In this document: one piece after another, positions 13,501 through 23,400 of the stretch
Layout: each line of letters starts with the position of its first letter
How positions within the stretch are numbered: position 1 is the first letter of the stretch
Assembly (NCBI RefSeq): GCF_964355755.1
Contig: NC_092677.1
Coordinates: 16,834,101-16,898,100 of the forward strand
Direction of reading: 5' to 3'
DNA: 64,000 nucleotides
Source of the DNA: Antedon mediterranea
Lineage: Eukaryota; Echinodermata; Crinoidea; Comatulida; Antedonidae
The notes under the pieces: model-generated
Database searches by the model: none
What the model saw: only the letters and a program-made list of their open reading frames with translations
What the model was told of the DNA's origin: nothing
Made by a program: the position numbers and the translations under genes

Positions 13501-16500
13501 ATTTTTAATCAAAATAAAACCGGTTTCTTATTTGGTAATTGTTCATGGTTGGTTCTGTAAACAACAGAGAGTAGTCTTGGTTTGTGACACTCAGAGACCA
13601 TGATAATACGTTAATAATTATTATAACATGGGTTCAAGGATGTAGCTGATCAGACGCGCTAAAATGAGTCACATGTCCGCTCTTTATTTTGTCAGTATCG
13701 TGCACGGGAGTGCAAAGAGTGCGCAGCATAACAGCACTCGGTGTGTAAATTTAAGAGTACAAACCAGGTCGTCTGCACCTCGGCCCTAATTTTTTTTAAA
13801 CAACACACACCACTGGTATCTGATCAATTCTGCTACATGACTGCTTTAAAAAAGCAAATCTTGGTGATTAAGACCAGTTCTTTTTTGTGTGGTCAAGGAA
13901 AACCCATTTTTAAAATGAAAGCTTTTAAAAAATCCTGCTCAATAGAAACAGGCCCCACAGAAGGTACTTTTAAACTGTGTACAGTACATTCAGTAACTCC
14001 ACCCAAATAAAACCAGCACAATGCTGGTAATGCACAGAAAACGTGGTTCATCGAATAACGCAGTAAATAATTTATATAAAAAAATGAGTGGGATGGGAAT
14101 TAATTCACCCATTCAACATTTTCAACCAGCAAAAGTACAAAGTAACGTATAGTATAAATTTATGAACAGTTAACTAGATAAAAATAATGTAATGGTAAAT
14201 ACTATTAACTGCAATACTACTGTATTTTTTTATTTCTTTTATTCAGTATATTACACAGAGGCGCCTTACAAGATGGAACCACCTTAGCTTCAAGGTGCCT
14301 CAGATTAACAAATACAATATTTTAAAACAACTAACAGAAACATCAATCAAATCTTCCAGAATTAACAAGAAATTGTTGTACATAATAAAATAATAAAGCA
14401 TTTTCACAATTCGAAAGAAGATCGGAACCAAAAATTAAAATTTCACTTAAAAATGTAAAATTAAATGTTAAAGAAAAATCCTTGGCTAAGATATCCTCAA
14501 TAATTGAGTTAGCGCTTACAAGTAGAATATCTCTTTGTGTATTATAATTAGGGCAGTAACATAAGAAATGAAGCGGATTCTCAACATTATAGCCACAAGT
14601 ACAATTTGGATTGTCCCGAAGTCCATGTAAGAATAAATGCGAATTGAGACAGCTGAAACCAAGTCGGATTCTAGTGTGAATTTGGTTAATCTTCTTATCA
14701 CCTGTATCATAATAAGAACGTTTTTTTGTTTTAAACAAATTGGATTTCAGTAGCAATTTTTTAAACTCAATAAGAGATGAGGAATTTTTTATTTCATTAT
14801 TTAACTCGTTCCAATGTGTATAATAGATGGGACAAAAGATAAACGATATGATGTGGTCTTACAAAATGGAATTATTATATTTCGGATGTTACGCGAGTTA
14901 TAAACTTCAATATTGTCAGAAAAATTAAATAAGGAGTAAAGATACACTGGTGTTAACTTATGAATAATTTTACTACTGTATCTGTAGTACCAGTAATTTT
15001 AGTATTGTTATAATACCACAAGGTTCCACAAAATGTACATCAATCAATATCATCAATAACCGCAATATCTGAATATCAACCAGCAACCATGGCTAAAAAT
15101 AATGTAAATCCTCTGGTTTAATCCCACCCCTCTAGAACACGAAATCCGGCTGACTTGGTGGTAGGACTATACCCGGTGGTGGGACTATACCCGGTGGTGG
15201 GACTATACCCGGTGGTGGGACTATACCCGGTGGTGGGACTATACCCGGTGGTGGGACTATACCCGGTGGTGGGACTATACCCGGTGGTGGGACTATACCC
15301 GGTGGTGGGACTATACCCGGTGGTGGGACTATACCCGGTGGTGGGACTATACCCGGTGGTGGGACTATACCCGGTGGTGGGACTATACCCGGTGGTGGGA
15401 CTATACCCGGTGGTGGGACTATACCCGGTGGTGGGACTATACCCGGTGGTGGGACTATACCCGGTGGTGGGACTATACCCGGTGGTGGGACTATACCCGG
15501 TGGTGGGACTATACCCGGTGGTGGGACTATACCCGGTGGTGGGACTATACCCGGTGGTGGGACTATACCCGGTGGTGGGACTATACCCGGTGGTGGGACT
15601 ATACCCGGTGGTGGGACTATACCCGGTGGTGGGACTATACCCGGGGAAACCCTGAAAAAAAATGATTGGTACAGTACTTTCTTGAATATATTGTTTGAAC
15701 GTTTGCGTGGCGAAATCAAATGTTGATATAAAGTTGAGTAACTCAACAGTTCTTCTCAGAACTAATACACGTGGTGTACCGCAAACTTTATATCAACAAT
15801 ACTTTCTTGAACTCATGAACTGGCTAGAGAGACGGAGGCCTACATCCAGACTAATAAGTCAATACTGGTACTTTATACCTGGGGATATGCCTAGTTTGTG
15901 AAATCAAACATAAAGTAGGGGATGAGATTAGACCTCAAGTGGACCTGATGGTTGTTGGTCCTTGGTCGGCGCAAAGTGGAAGCTCCCTATAAATCTGCCA
16001 ATGTGTACTGTCTGTAGGCAACAATACTTTAACAGCTCCTGTTGTCATGGGTGTTTTTCATTCAATGTTTGAATTTCTTTATAATATTTTATTTTTTAGA
16101 AAAATACAGTAGGACAGCTTCTATTCAGGGACACAAAGGGGAATTTTCCATGAAAAGGAGAAATATGTTTTATAGTTAACCTTTTTTAGGGGCCATCCCT
16201 AACTTAATAAGGAGACACTATTGATTCCTGGAGGAGTTCTCAAGGATTTCAATAAAAAAGTACTTTGATTTATACTTACAAATGCAAAGTGCTGCCAGTA
16301 ATCGAACAACACTTTCAGGTGTTTCACAATGACTTCCGAAGAATGGTTCCAATAGATATTGTCCAAAGGTAATGGCCACGATTGCTTGAGCAGTAGGGCG
16401 TATGATCAGGATAGTCACCCACAGTAAGAGGAAGGCTGGCAGTTGACCAAACGCAAGCAAGAAGTATGCGTAGTCTCCACCAGACATCTGAATAGCGGTT

Positions 16501-16829
16501 CCGAGTTCACCATAGCACAAAGCTCCTACTAAAGAGAACACCCCACAAAATGTCCACACCAAAAGCGACAACCCGACTGATCCGGTATTTGACAAGACGA
16601 CTTGCGGAGAGATGAAAATACCGGATCCGATAATGATTCCGACGATGATTGTGACGCCGTTGAGAAGAGACATGGTTGGTTCAAGTTTGATAGTGTCTTT
16701 TGATGCGGGGACTCCGTTCGGAACGTCGTCGGGAAGTGGTGCTTTCTCTGGGTTTGGTATGGCAGCAGGTTGGTTGTCGCCCTCACCTTTACCGGGCTGA
16801 ATCACTTTTGTTTCTGTATTGTCTGCCAT
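1519..16829 (-). CDS. LAT-type amino-acid transporter light chain (SLC7A5/SLC7A8-like), first three coding exons, 3' part off the window
   Basis: Coding exons are 16829-16280, 7985-7860 and 1618-1519, each with GT-AG borders and matching phases (183 codons plus 1 nt; 126 nt; 100 nt ending TG). The 258 residues open with a 50-residue hydrophilic cytosolic tail. The first membrane segment carries the SLC7 motif GSGIF (residues 68-72), followed by GALCYGELG and SGGDYAY. Exon 2 reads [20 protein letters not shown] and exon 3 ends with GLFAYGG, both typical of LAT1/LAT2. Cys168 lies where LAT light chains form the disulfide to the SLC3A2 heavy chain, so this is probably the light chain of a heteromeric exchanger of large neutral amino acids at the plasma membrane. 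The remaining roughly half of the 12-helix protein must lie beyond position 1. Whether it is A5, A8 or another paralogue cannot be decided. Confidence 0.93.
3430..5302 (+). mobile_element. Diverged Helitron-like non-autonomous element, copy 3
   Basis: The 3' end has an imperfect hairpin (AACTCGTCA / TGACAAGTT around an AAG loop, 5273-5293) followed by AATTCTAG and then T. This matches the ends of the two copies at 41.5-44.6 kb. Internal blocks match as well, for example ATACAAGCACGTTGAA near 3758 against ATACGAGCACGTTAAA near 42055, and TTTAATAGAGCGCATCTC near 4611. CTAG preceded by a hairpin and followed by T is the pattern of a Helitron 3' terminus. There is no Rep/helicase reading frame. 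The 5' end is uncertain. Confidence 0.5.
3945..4539. mobile_element. TIR element (MITE-like) nested in the Helitron-like copy
   Basis: The left end AGGGCCGTAGCCAGG and the reverse complement of the right end AGGCCCGTAGCCAGG form terminal inverted repeats followed by G-runs. Compared with the other copies of the host element, the sequence before and after this block is contiguous (GGATGTT then TGACGTCATCATATG), with a short duplication GTTCT/GTTAT at the junctions. No transposase is encoded; the open frames here are fortuitous. Internally it has a short tandem GGGGGGTTCGCTGTAAA repeat. Confidence 0.65.
6853..7681. mobile_element. TA-flanked TIR element, 829 bp, non-autonomous
   Basis: The ends are near-perfect inverted repeats (CCGTATATTTCGGTGTATAA on the left, CCGTATATTCGGTGTATAA as the reverse complement of the right), flanked on both sides by TA. 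Subterminal copies of GTGTATAAGACACACC occur near both ends. The TA target site suggests a Tc1/mariner-type mobiliser. The interior is unusually GC-rich for this window (7030-7330) but has no credible transposase. Confidence 0.7.
9496..9647. repeat. Fold-back (inverted repeat) element
   Basis: CAAAGGTTTTGTTA...CGTTTTCACAATGC on the left is mirrored by GCATTGTGAAAATG...TAACAAAACCTTTG on the right, giving arms of about 50 nt with some mismatches and a short loop. It looks like a small MITE. No clear target duplication was found. Confidence 0.5.
11780..11910 (+). mobile_element. Possible 3' end of a non-LTR retrotransposon
   Basis: A short GC-richer block (GCTGGCCAGGTCTCCCC) is followed by a T-run, TATGTATACTG and a tail of ATGAAATGAAATGAA. 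The same pentamer-type tail ends the two clearer retrotransposon relics at 18.4 and 29.6 kb. No coding sequence remains, so the call rests on the tail. Confidence 0.3.
14225..14990 (-). pseudogene. Non-LTR retrotransposon ORF2 C-terminal relic
   Basis: On the minus strand an interrupted frame shows the region after the reverse transcriptase of Jockey/CR1-like ORF2 proteins. It starts with a [15 protein letters not shown]-type block (about 14980-14880), has a frame change near 14830, and then reads [10 protein letters not shown] and the C-terminal Cys-His block [20 protein letters not shown] with CTCG and HFLCYCPNY. The 3' tail ends in TGAATAAAAGAAATAAAAAAATAC at about 14225. It is 5'-truncated and frameshifted. 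The exact clade is not determined. Confidence 0.75.
15157..15642. repeat. 18-bp minisatellite, 27 tandem copies
   Basis: The unit GGTGGTGGGACTATACCC is repeated 27 times without interruption (27 x 18 = 486 bp). Only the first copy differs, with A for G at position 7. Because 18 is divisible by three and the unit has no stop in the relevant frames, both strands show long open frames: VVGLYP repeats on plus and PPGIVP repeats on minus. I read these as by-products of the repeat, not as genes. It lies inside SLC7 intron 1. Confidence 0.95.
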
Positions 16830-16868
16830 CTTATCTTATTTTATTGCCTAAAACTTTAATAATATACC
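16830..16868 (-). other. 5' UTR piece of the SLC7 gene with a splice acceptor
   Basis: Reading on the minus strand, the start codon is preceded by 39 nt of untranslated sequence and then a pyrimidine-rich CTTTCTTTTTAG acceptor. An upstream non-coding first exon is therefore likely. It may lie in the more GC-rich stretch around 17.75-17.9 kb, but this is not shown. Confidence 0.5.
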
Positions 16869-18420
16869 CTAAAAAGAAAGAAGTATTTAAAGACAATTAT
16901 AATTAAATAATAATGTACAGTACATACTATTCTAACCCATCACCATAAAGATAAATCTTATATTTGACGACACATACTGACATTATCATTATTTTTTGTA
17001 TTTTACAATTTATATTTATGGATAAATTTAAAAAGAAAATCACACACACATAGGCCAACAGTAGCTCTACTAGCATTTATTAAAGATACTATAGGAAAGC
17101 ATATTCACTATATTATTTTTAATCTACTGTATGGTAGACCTTTTCAAAGCAGTGCAAAGACTAAGGCTACCAATACCATGTATGATAAAGGCTGCACATA
17201 CAACCACCGAAACCAATAACAAAGACTGCATACATTTTATTTAATATAATAATTAATCATTTTACAAATATTATTACGTTATCATTAAAAAACATACCTA
17301 ATTTAGAAGGGTTTATTAATATTATTATAAAATAATGTTCAATTATTAATGACTAATAATAATTAATATAGGCCTGGGCCTAGCCCTACTGTTTATTGTT
17401 AAATAATTTTTTTTTTCATTGGCTAGCCTATATTATTAAAGGCCTAAATATATGTATATTATATTTGTAATATGTATTTAACTAGAAGGCTAGAATTACT
17501 GGAGGACTATATAGCCTTAGGCCTGCCCTAGCTAGGCTAGGGGCTAGGGCCTAGGAGGTAGGCGCCGGCTAGCCTAGCTAGGCTAGAGAGACACATTTTT
17601 TTGGTTGTAATTTCAATAAAACCAAAAACAAAGGCAAAACATTTTTAAAACTCGAAAAAGAATTACCGAATATCTAAAGTACATCTCATTAAAAACATTC
17701 ATAATTAAGGTAAAGTTAAAAGGGGTGTCTAAAACCAAACAATAAAATACCATATGTTTAGGCCGGCCGCCTAAGCAAACATATACTCTTTCTTAATCCC
17801 ATTTTTCAACTGCCGCGATAGAGTCACGGTCCGTTTGTGTACGACGTTCAAGTTCAAGTAGGCCTACGTCGTACGCACAAATTTATTCTCCCTTGCAATT
17901 CTAGAAGCAGATACTGTATTTAATATTTAACCGGACAGAAAATTACAGAATAATTACAATGAAATATTTACCTCCAGATTGCTCTGTCCTTTTTCAAAAT
18001 AGTAATTCAGAAAATTATAAAAACATGTGCTTCTATCCACCACACCAGACACGATCAAAAAGATGTTCATCAATGAAAATGTTGTTGTTATTATTGACAC
18101 GTACGCATGCGTATAGTGTAAATTGTGTATCTATTATCCTATTGGATAAGATTACTGATTGCATCATCATAGAGCGCGGATTGGCTAGTCTTTATTTATT
18201 GACAACCAATCACTGTTGTTGTGTACAACAACTTCCAAATTGTATCTTGTCTGTATACATGGTGATAACGTCCCTATAGATTTAAAATAAAAATAAAATG
18301 TCAAGAATGTATTGATTTAACGTTTTTATTTTACAGTATTGTTCGTAATGCGCCAATTGCATTAAAAATTATTCTATAATTCACGTAGGCTTACATTCAG
18401 GGAGAAGAGAAGTTTCAGGG

Positions 18421-19075
18421 AGAAGTTTATTTTCATTTCATTTCTTTTTTCATTTCATTTATTTCAATATCATTATCGCAGCCTTAGCTGAATTACAAAG
18501 ATATTTACATTTGTTCAATATTAAAATTTGTATAAAAGTATAAAACCAATGATAATAATATATAAAAAAGGAGGCAATTTACACAAGCAATACAATACAG
18601 GAACATTCAAAAAGTTTAGCTTAAAATATTAAAATAGAAAAAAAACACCTAAAAGCATCAATAAGAATCGCAAAGCTGTACTGGGTGATATATACTGATT
18701 ATTCATTTAGAAGCGAGATAAGGTATGGTATTGCACTTTTTCTATATCTTTCAACTCTGCATTTGGGTTGTTGATACTTTACACGTCTTAGTTTCATGTT
18801 ACTTACATTCTTCACTGGAAACCATTTTCCAAAATGAATACTTTTTGAACAATTCAGAGCAAACTTATAGCATAGATTACGCCTTCTATCAGATAAAGTG
18901 TCTAAAGAAAGATCATTGAGTGCTTGGTCATAACATATGTAGTCATTACACAATATTATTCTGCAAGCCCTTTTTTGGACAGATTCTATCATATCACTTT
19001 GTTTCTTAGTGAGACTAGAATGCCATACTGGGACAGCATATTCAACACTTGGTCTTATGTAACATCTACAAGATC
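18421..19075 (-). pseudogene. Non-LTR retrotransposon ORF2 3' relic
   Basis: The minus-strand frame 19073-18699 reads YIRPSVEYAVPVWHSSLTKK, then IESVQKRACRIIL, then LSLDTLSDRRRNLCYKFA. This is the conserved post-reverse-transcriptase stretch of CR1/Jockey-type elements. It is cut off abruptly at the 5' side near 19075, as expected from incomplete reverse transcription. It ends in a tail of AAATG-type pentamers (TTTCATTTCATTT on plus, 18433-18466). This remnant frame has no stop, but only the C-terminal end of the protein remains. Confidence 0.8.
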
Positions 19076-19334
19076 AAATTACATTAGGCCATTTTGAGTG
19101 TTTCATCATAATTATTGTAATATCTTATACTTATATAGTGGTATATTGTATCATAGTATTAGTAATAGTAGTCTACATATTCTCCAACAGGCCTATGCTC
19201 GAGACAATGTTATTATTAAGCCCTATTGCATCATTAACGAAAAAAATACATATCAAAGTAATACGAACATGTCCGATAGGCCATGCATAAACCACCAGAC
19301 CACGTGGTATGCACGCGTCGACGTCGACAAATTA

Positions 19335-19498
19335 TGAATGGGTGTTCGCTGCTGCAGTGGTTGTTGACACAACGTAGTATATTATCTGCGTTTGTGTTTA
19401 TATTGATCTATTTATATTTGGTTCCCTATGTCAATAATGCTATCGTTAGTATTCAAAGAATATTAATAAATATATATTATATATTTTTAAAAAGGTGA
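19335..19498 (+). CDS. Short open frame with a hydrophobic segment, doubtful
   Basis: From ATG at 19335 a 54-residue frame begins MNGCSLLQWLLTQRS and continues with a strongly hydrophobic stretch (ILSAFVFILIYLYLV). It resembles the start of a membrane protein, with a possible donor (AAG|GTGATC) at its end. No downstream exon was recognised before the morgue-type gene begins at 20492, so it may be chance. Confidence 0.15.
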
Positions 19499-20491
19499 TC
19501 GTGATCTAAATATAGGGCGACAGATACAAGAGCTGGTAGCCATTTGTCCATGGTAAATTCTACTAAGTACTGCATACATACATAGACTATTCGTCTGTCA
19601 GTGGGCGTTTTCTAGTTCTACCTACCGTAAATATTCTATTAGTAAACACACTCTAAACACCCCCCCCCCCCTCCCCCTTCTAATAATAACCCACCTTATA
19701 AGTAACTATAATAATAAACCCACTACACTCCAATAATAGTAATCATAGGGGTTACTATGAGAGTCACAAAAACTATTGAAAAATGACACTATAAACCAAC
19801 ATTGTGGTTGCTTTTAACACGATTTATTTCTTAAAATAGGCAATAGGTCGATGATCTTTATGTGTATGTACTCCAGCTTAGTATGCCTCGACTATTGTTC
19901 CAGTTTTTGTTCAAAATAAGGATATTTTTATACAACCTTTAAAAGTTCATAAATCAATATTTTTTTCAATTTGTTTTCGGCCACAAGTAGTGACATAGCG
20001 ATAATGCATGTTGATCTTGTGAGTGAAGGGGGATTGAGTGTTTTTGAGTTTAATAAATAAAGTTTGAGTTCAACCAAATTTTTATATTCGTAGCCTAACT
20101 GTTTCATTATTTTCTATGAGTTGCTGACCGGGAAAGTTGGGGGTGGGTTACTATTTTCAGGTGAGGTGCCTAATTTAAGATTAGTAATAGCATGGAGAAA
20201 TCTAACTTATTTCTTCATGGTAATAGTAACCCACTACTGTAATAGTAACCGACCTTCTAATAGTAAGCCACCCTAAAAAATCAAAGATTAATACCCCCAG
20301 GGGTTACAATTAGAAGATTCCATTCCAAACAATTCCTTCTCTCTTTCTTCTTTAACAAGAAATATAGAGGGCGGTATTTAGGAAAATCCCAAACAAAAAC
20401 AACAAAGTTTGGATAAACCGCGACCATTTACAATTAATTTCAGACTGTTTTCTCAAAAAAATCTCAGACCGACTGCCACTATATAACTAAA

Positions 20492-23400
20492 ATGAGCATT
20501 TCAGAATACGTTGAAGATATATGGGATAAGGTGGGTTTGACAAGTTACGTATTTGACATTTAAATTTAGATGCAATTCTGAATGTAATGCTAGGCCTAGG
20601 CCTTATATACTGTATAATACCAAAACTGAGACAGCAAACTCGACTAAATCCACTCGCTTGCTGTTGCTCTGCAGTTGCAGGAAATGATCAGTCGGCCTAC
20701 CGAAAGAGCATATTATGCTACATCAATAAAAAAAAAAGAAGAATTTCCTATTATTAATAGCATATTGTGTGACATTATTATCTCTATAATTATTTATGAA
20801 TATTAATTATACAATTTTTTATTGTATTGAACCATGTTTCATGAGGGTAGACCTTCTACTATACTAGCTTAGAGCCCATCCATCCATCCAGCAACAAAGC
20901 TGATCATTTTATTTGGGGCCCTCGACAATACAACACAATACAAACAGTACAAAAATACATTATCATAAAAAAAAAATAATTATAAAAAACTACTATAAAT
21001 AAAGTTTTACATATCATTTAATGCATTCCTGGATCTGTACAGGAGTTGATTATCGCAATTATTGTTGAGGAACACTGGGTATAGGTATAGGCCTTTAATA
21101 ATAATATACATTTATATATATTTTTTCTTTGATTATTTACAGCCAAATTCCTGTATTCATTGTGGAGGTTTTTATGGTATCAACTACAAGGAGCCAGTAT
21201 GTTCCACTTGCCACGCATTCCTATATCCTCCATTACAAGTTGATGAGCCTCCATGTATTACAATAACAGGGGTATGTACCATTACAGTCAATATCAGCAG
21301 ATGCTGCAGTATCTTTTCTATCTATTTACAGTATATAAGTGGGTAGCTGTAAAAACAATAAATGGCACAGTCAACCATTCATTTTGTGCATAGCTTACCT
21401 TCTCCATAAATGGTACAGTCCAAAAACCATGCTCATAATCATGATCATCATTTCTTATCCAGGTATCCAACACTCAAAAACTAGCAACACTAATTGTTTG
21501 TTTTAATGTAGACATATCCAAAGTTTTCTATTGACACAATCAATCAACCATGTACCTACAGGTAGTTCCTTGTACCCTCAGATAGAACTACTGTAAGTGC
21601 ACAGTCAACTGTGCTAATAGAAAACAAGGGATCAAACAATTAATGGTTAAAGCCCCATTCCCTACGTTTTTTAGATCTAATTTAAGATCACAAACTATAT
21701 TTAATGTAAAAATAATACTATATGGTCCTATTGTGATAACTTTTTTCGTCTTTAAACGGTTAAAAATGTGAAAAATAAATCGATTTTAATAATTATAGCG
21801 GCCCGCTATGAATCCCAAAATGCATTGCGCGCGGATTGATATTTTTGTTTTTCACCTGTAATTTGCCCACTTTTCGATCGATCGTGAAGCCAAAACAAAT
21901 GGAAGACTCCTAACTTTTCAGCGAAAATACCGGGTTTTCCCCAATTTGTATCAACGGAGTCTGGCAAAAATAGAAAGACAATTAATGCAGCAACTATACA
22001 ACGTCAGGCTAGGTATATAGCTAGCGTATGATGTTCGTACGTTACCAATGTTTACCAGCTAGGCCTACAAAACTAAGCCTAGCTAGGCTAGGCCTGAGAC
22101 CGTCCACGAGAGGTCGATCGCCGCGAGCTACTTAGGTAGTGCATTGTTTCTCACTTTTTATCATAATTTACCATAAAACGTACATTTAAGACAAGGAATG
22201 ACATGGTTTAATGTTTTTAAAGTGATATATATGTATTATTTTCCAAAAAACGTCCAAAATTGCAGGGAAGGGGTCTTTAACCCTCCATCCCAAACATTGA
22301 CTATTGACACAATTGAACATGCCAATATAAAATAAAATTAATTTTTATTATATTCATTTTCATGCTGATCCTTATCCATAAGAATTTCCGATTTGGTGAC
22401 TGAAATTTACCTTAAGGCCTAATGTTTGTTTAAGAATAAATCAGTATTTATGGGAAAGATTATCCAGACTAACTACATTTTTTTCAAACCAGTCAAAGAT
22501 TATTGTTCCATTTAATGTGTAATATTTTTAAACTTCTTGCGCTAAACTTTCCTCTTTGTCCTGAAATACCAACAATTTCAAAGTTTTCCATGAATTCATT
22601 TTCAACAGCCTGAGTCATCAAGTGATGGAGAAGACTCTGGGACCGAAGAACCCACAGACTACATGTTTAAACGCAAGAAATTAATAAAAAGTCGGCAAAA
22701 GATTATCTTGTCACCTTTGACCGGTGAACTATCAGACCGCATAACAGCATTGTCACTGTACAAGCAGCATAATGATGTCATTGAGAATGGTATTGTAGAA
22801 AATTTGCCAAATGAAGGTGAGTTTACAGTATACTCTAGACATATTGCCATTTCTCATTTTCCACACCACTATGTTTATCCTTATCATTTGATTGGTTAAT
22901 TGTACATCATGTAATTATACAGTACAGTGGTGGTCTACTAGGCATGCTTTCCGCTACTGTATAATAAACATTAAAAAAAATATTTCTTTACAGTTATTAT
23001 TTTATTCATTATATTTGATTATATATAGATGTAGTTACTATTGGGAAATAAAAAAACAATTCTATATATTTTCAGTTCTTGAGAAGATCTTCTCTTACCT
23101 TGATGACCTGACAATGGCAGTGGTGCCACTGGTGTGCCAACGATGGCAGCAGGTTGCTTCAGACCATCACAGTATGGACTGTATTGAATGGGAAGAGGCT
23201 GTACACAGAAGATGGCCACTCTTTAAACCACAGTACCAAGTGAAATGTTGGAAAACATGCTTTACAAAACTGTAAGTGGTTGCTAGTAATAATCTTATTT
23301 TGTTTTAATTAAATAAGAGGTACTTCTCATGTCTTGTCTACTTACTGGTGCCTATAACCATGGACCTGGTCCATGCTATAACTGTTACTATTTAGGGCAT

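Larger units (their letters stand above)
7986..16279. other. Intron 1 of the SLC7 gene
   Basis: 8.3 kb without a recognised host exon. It contains a small fold-back element (9496-9647), a possible retrotransposon 3' tail (11780-11910), a non-LTR retrotransposon relic (14225-14990) and an 18-bp minisatellite (15157-15642). The open frames at 9608-9844, 12098-12379, 13134-13367 and 13741-14010 resemble nothing I know and lie in AT-rich sequence; I do not call them genes. Confidence 0.55.
16870..20491. other. Intergenic region between the SLC7 gene and the morgue-type gene
   Basis: No confident host gene. It contains a cluster of CTAG/GGCCTA words at 17500-17590, a retrotransposon relic (18421-19075), a C-run at 19661-19673, and repeats of the word TAATAGTAACCCAC in direct orientation between about 19680 and 20310 that may mark another decayed element. 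The upstream promoter of the SLC7 gene (minus) and that of the morgue-type gene (plus) should both lie here. Confidence 0.5.

Noticed and set aside
15132-15746. Long open frames of PPGIVP (minus) and VVGLYP (plus) repeats
   Set aside because: They arise from an 18-bp unit without stops. Both strands are equally open and the flanks show no start context, splice pattern or domain.
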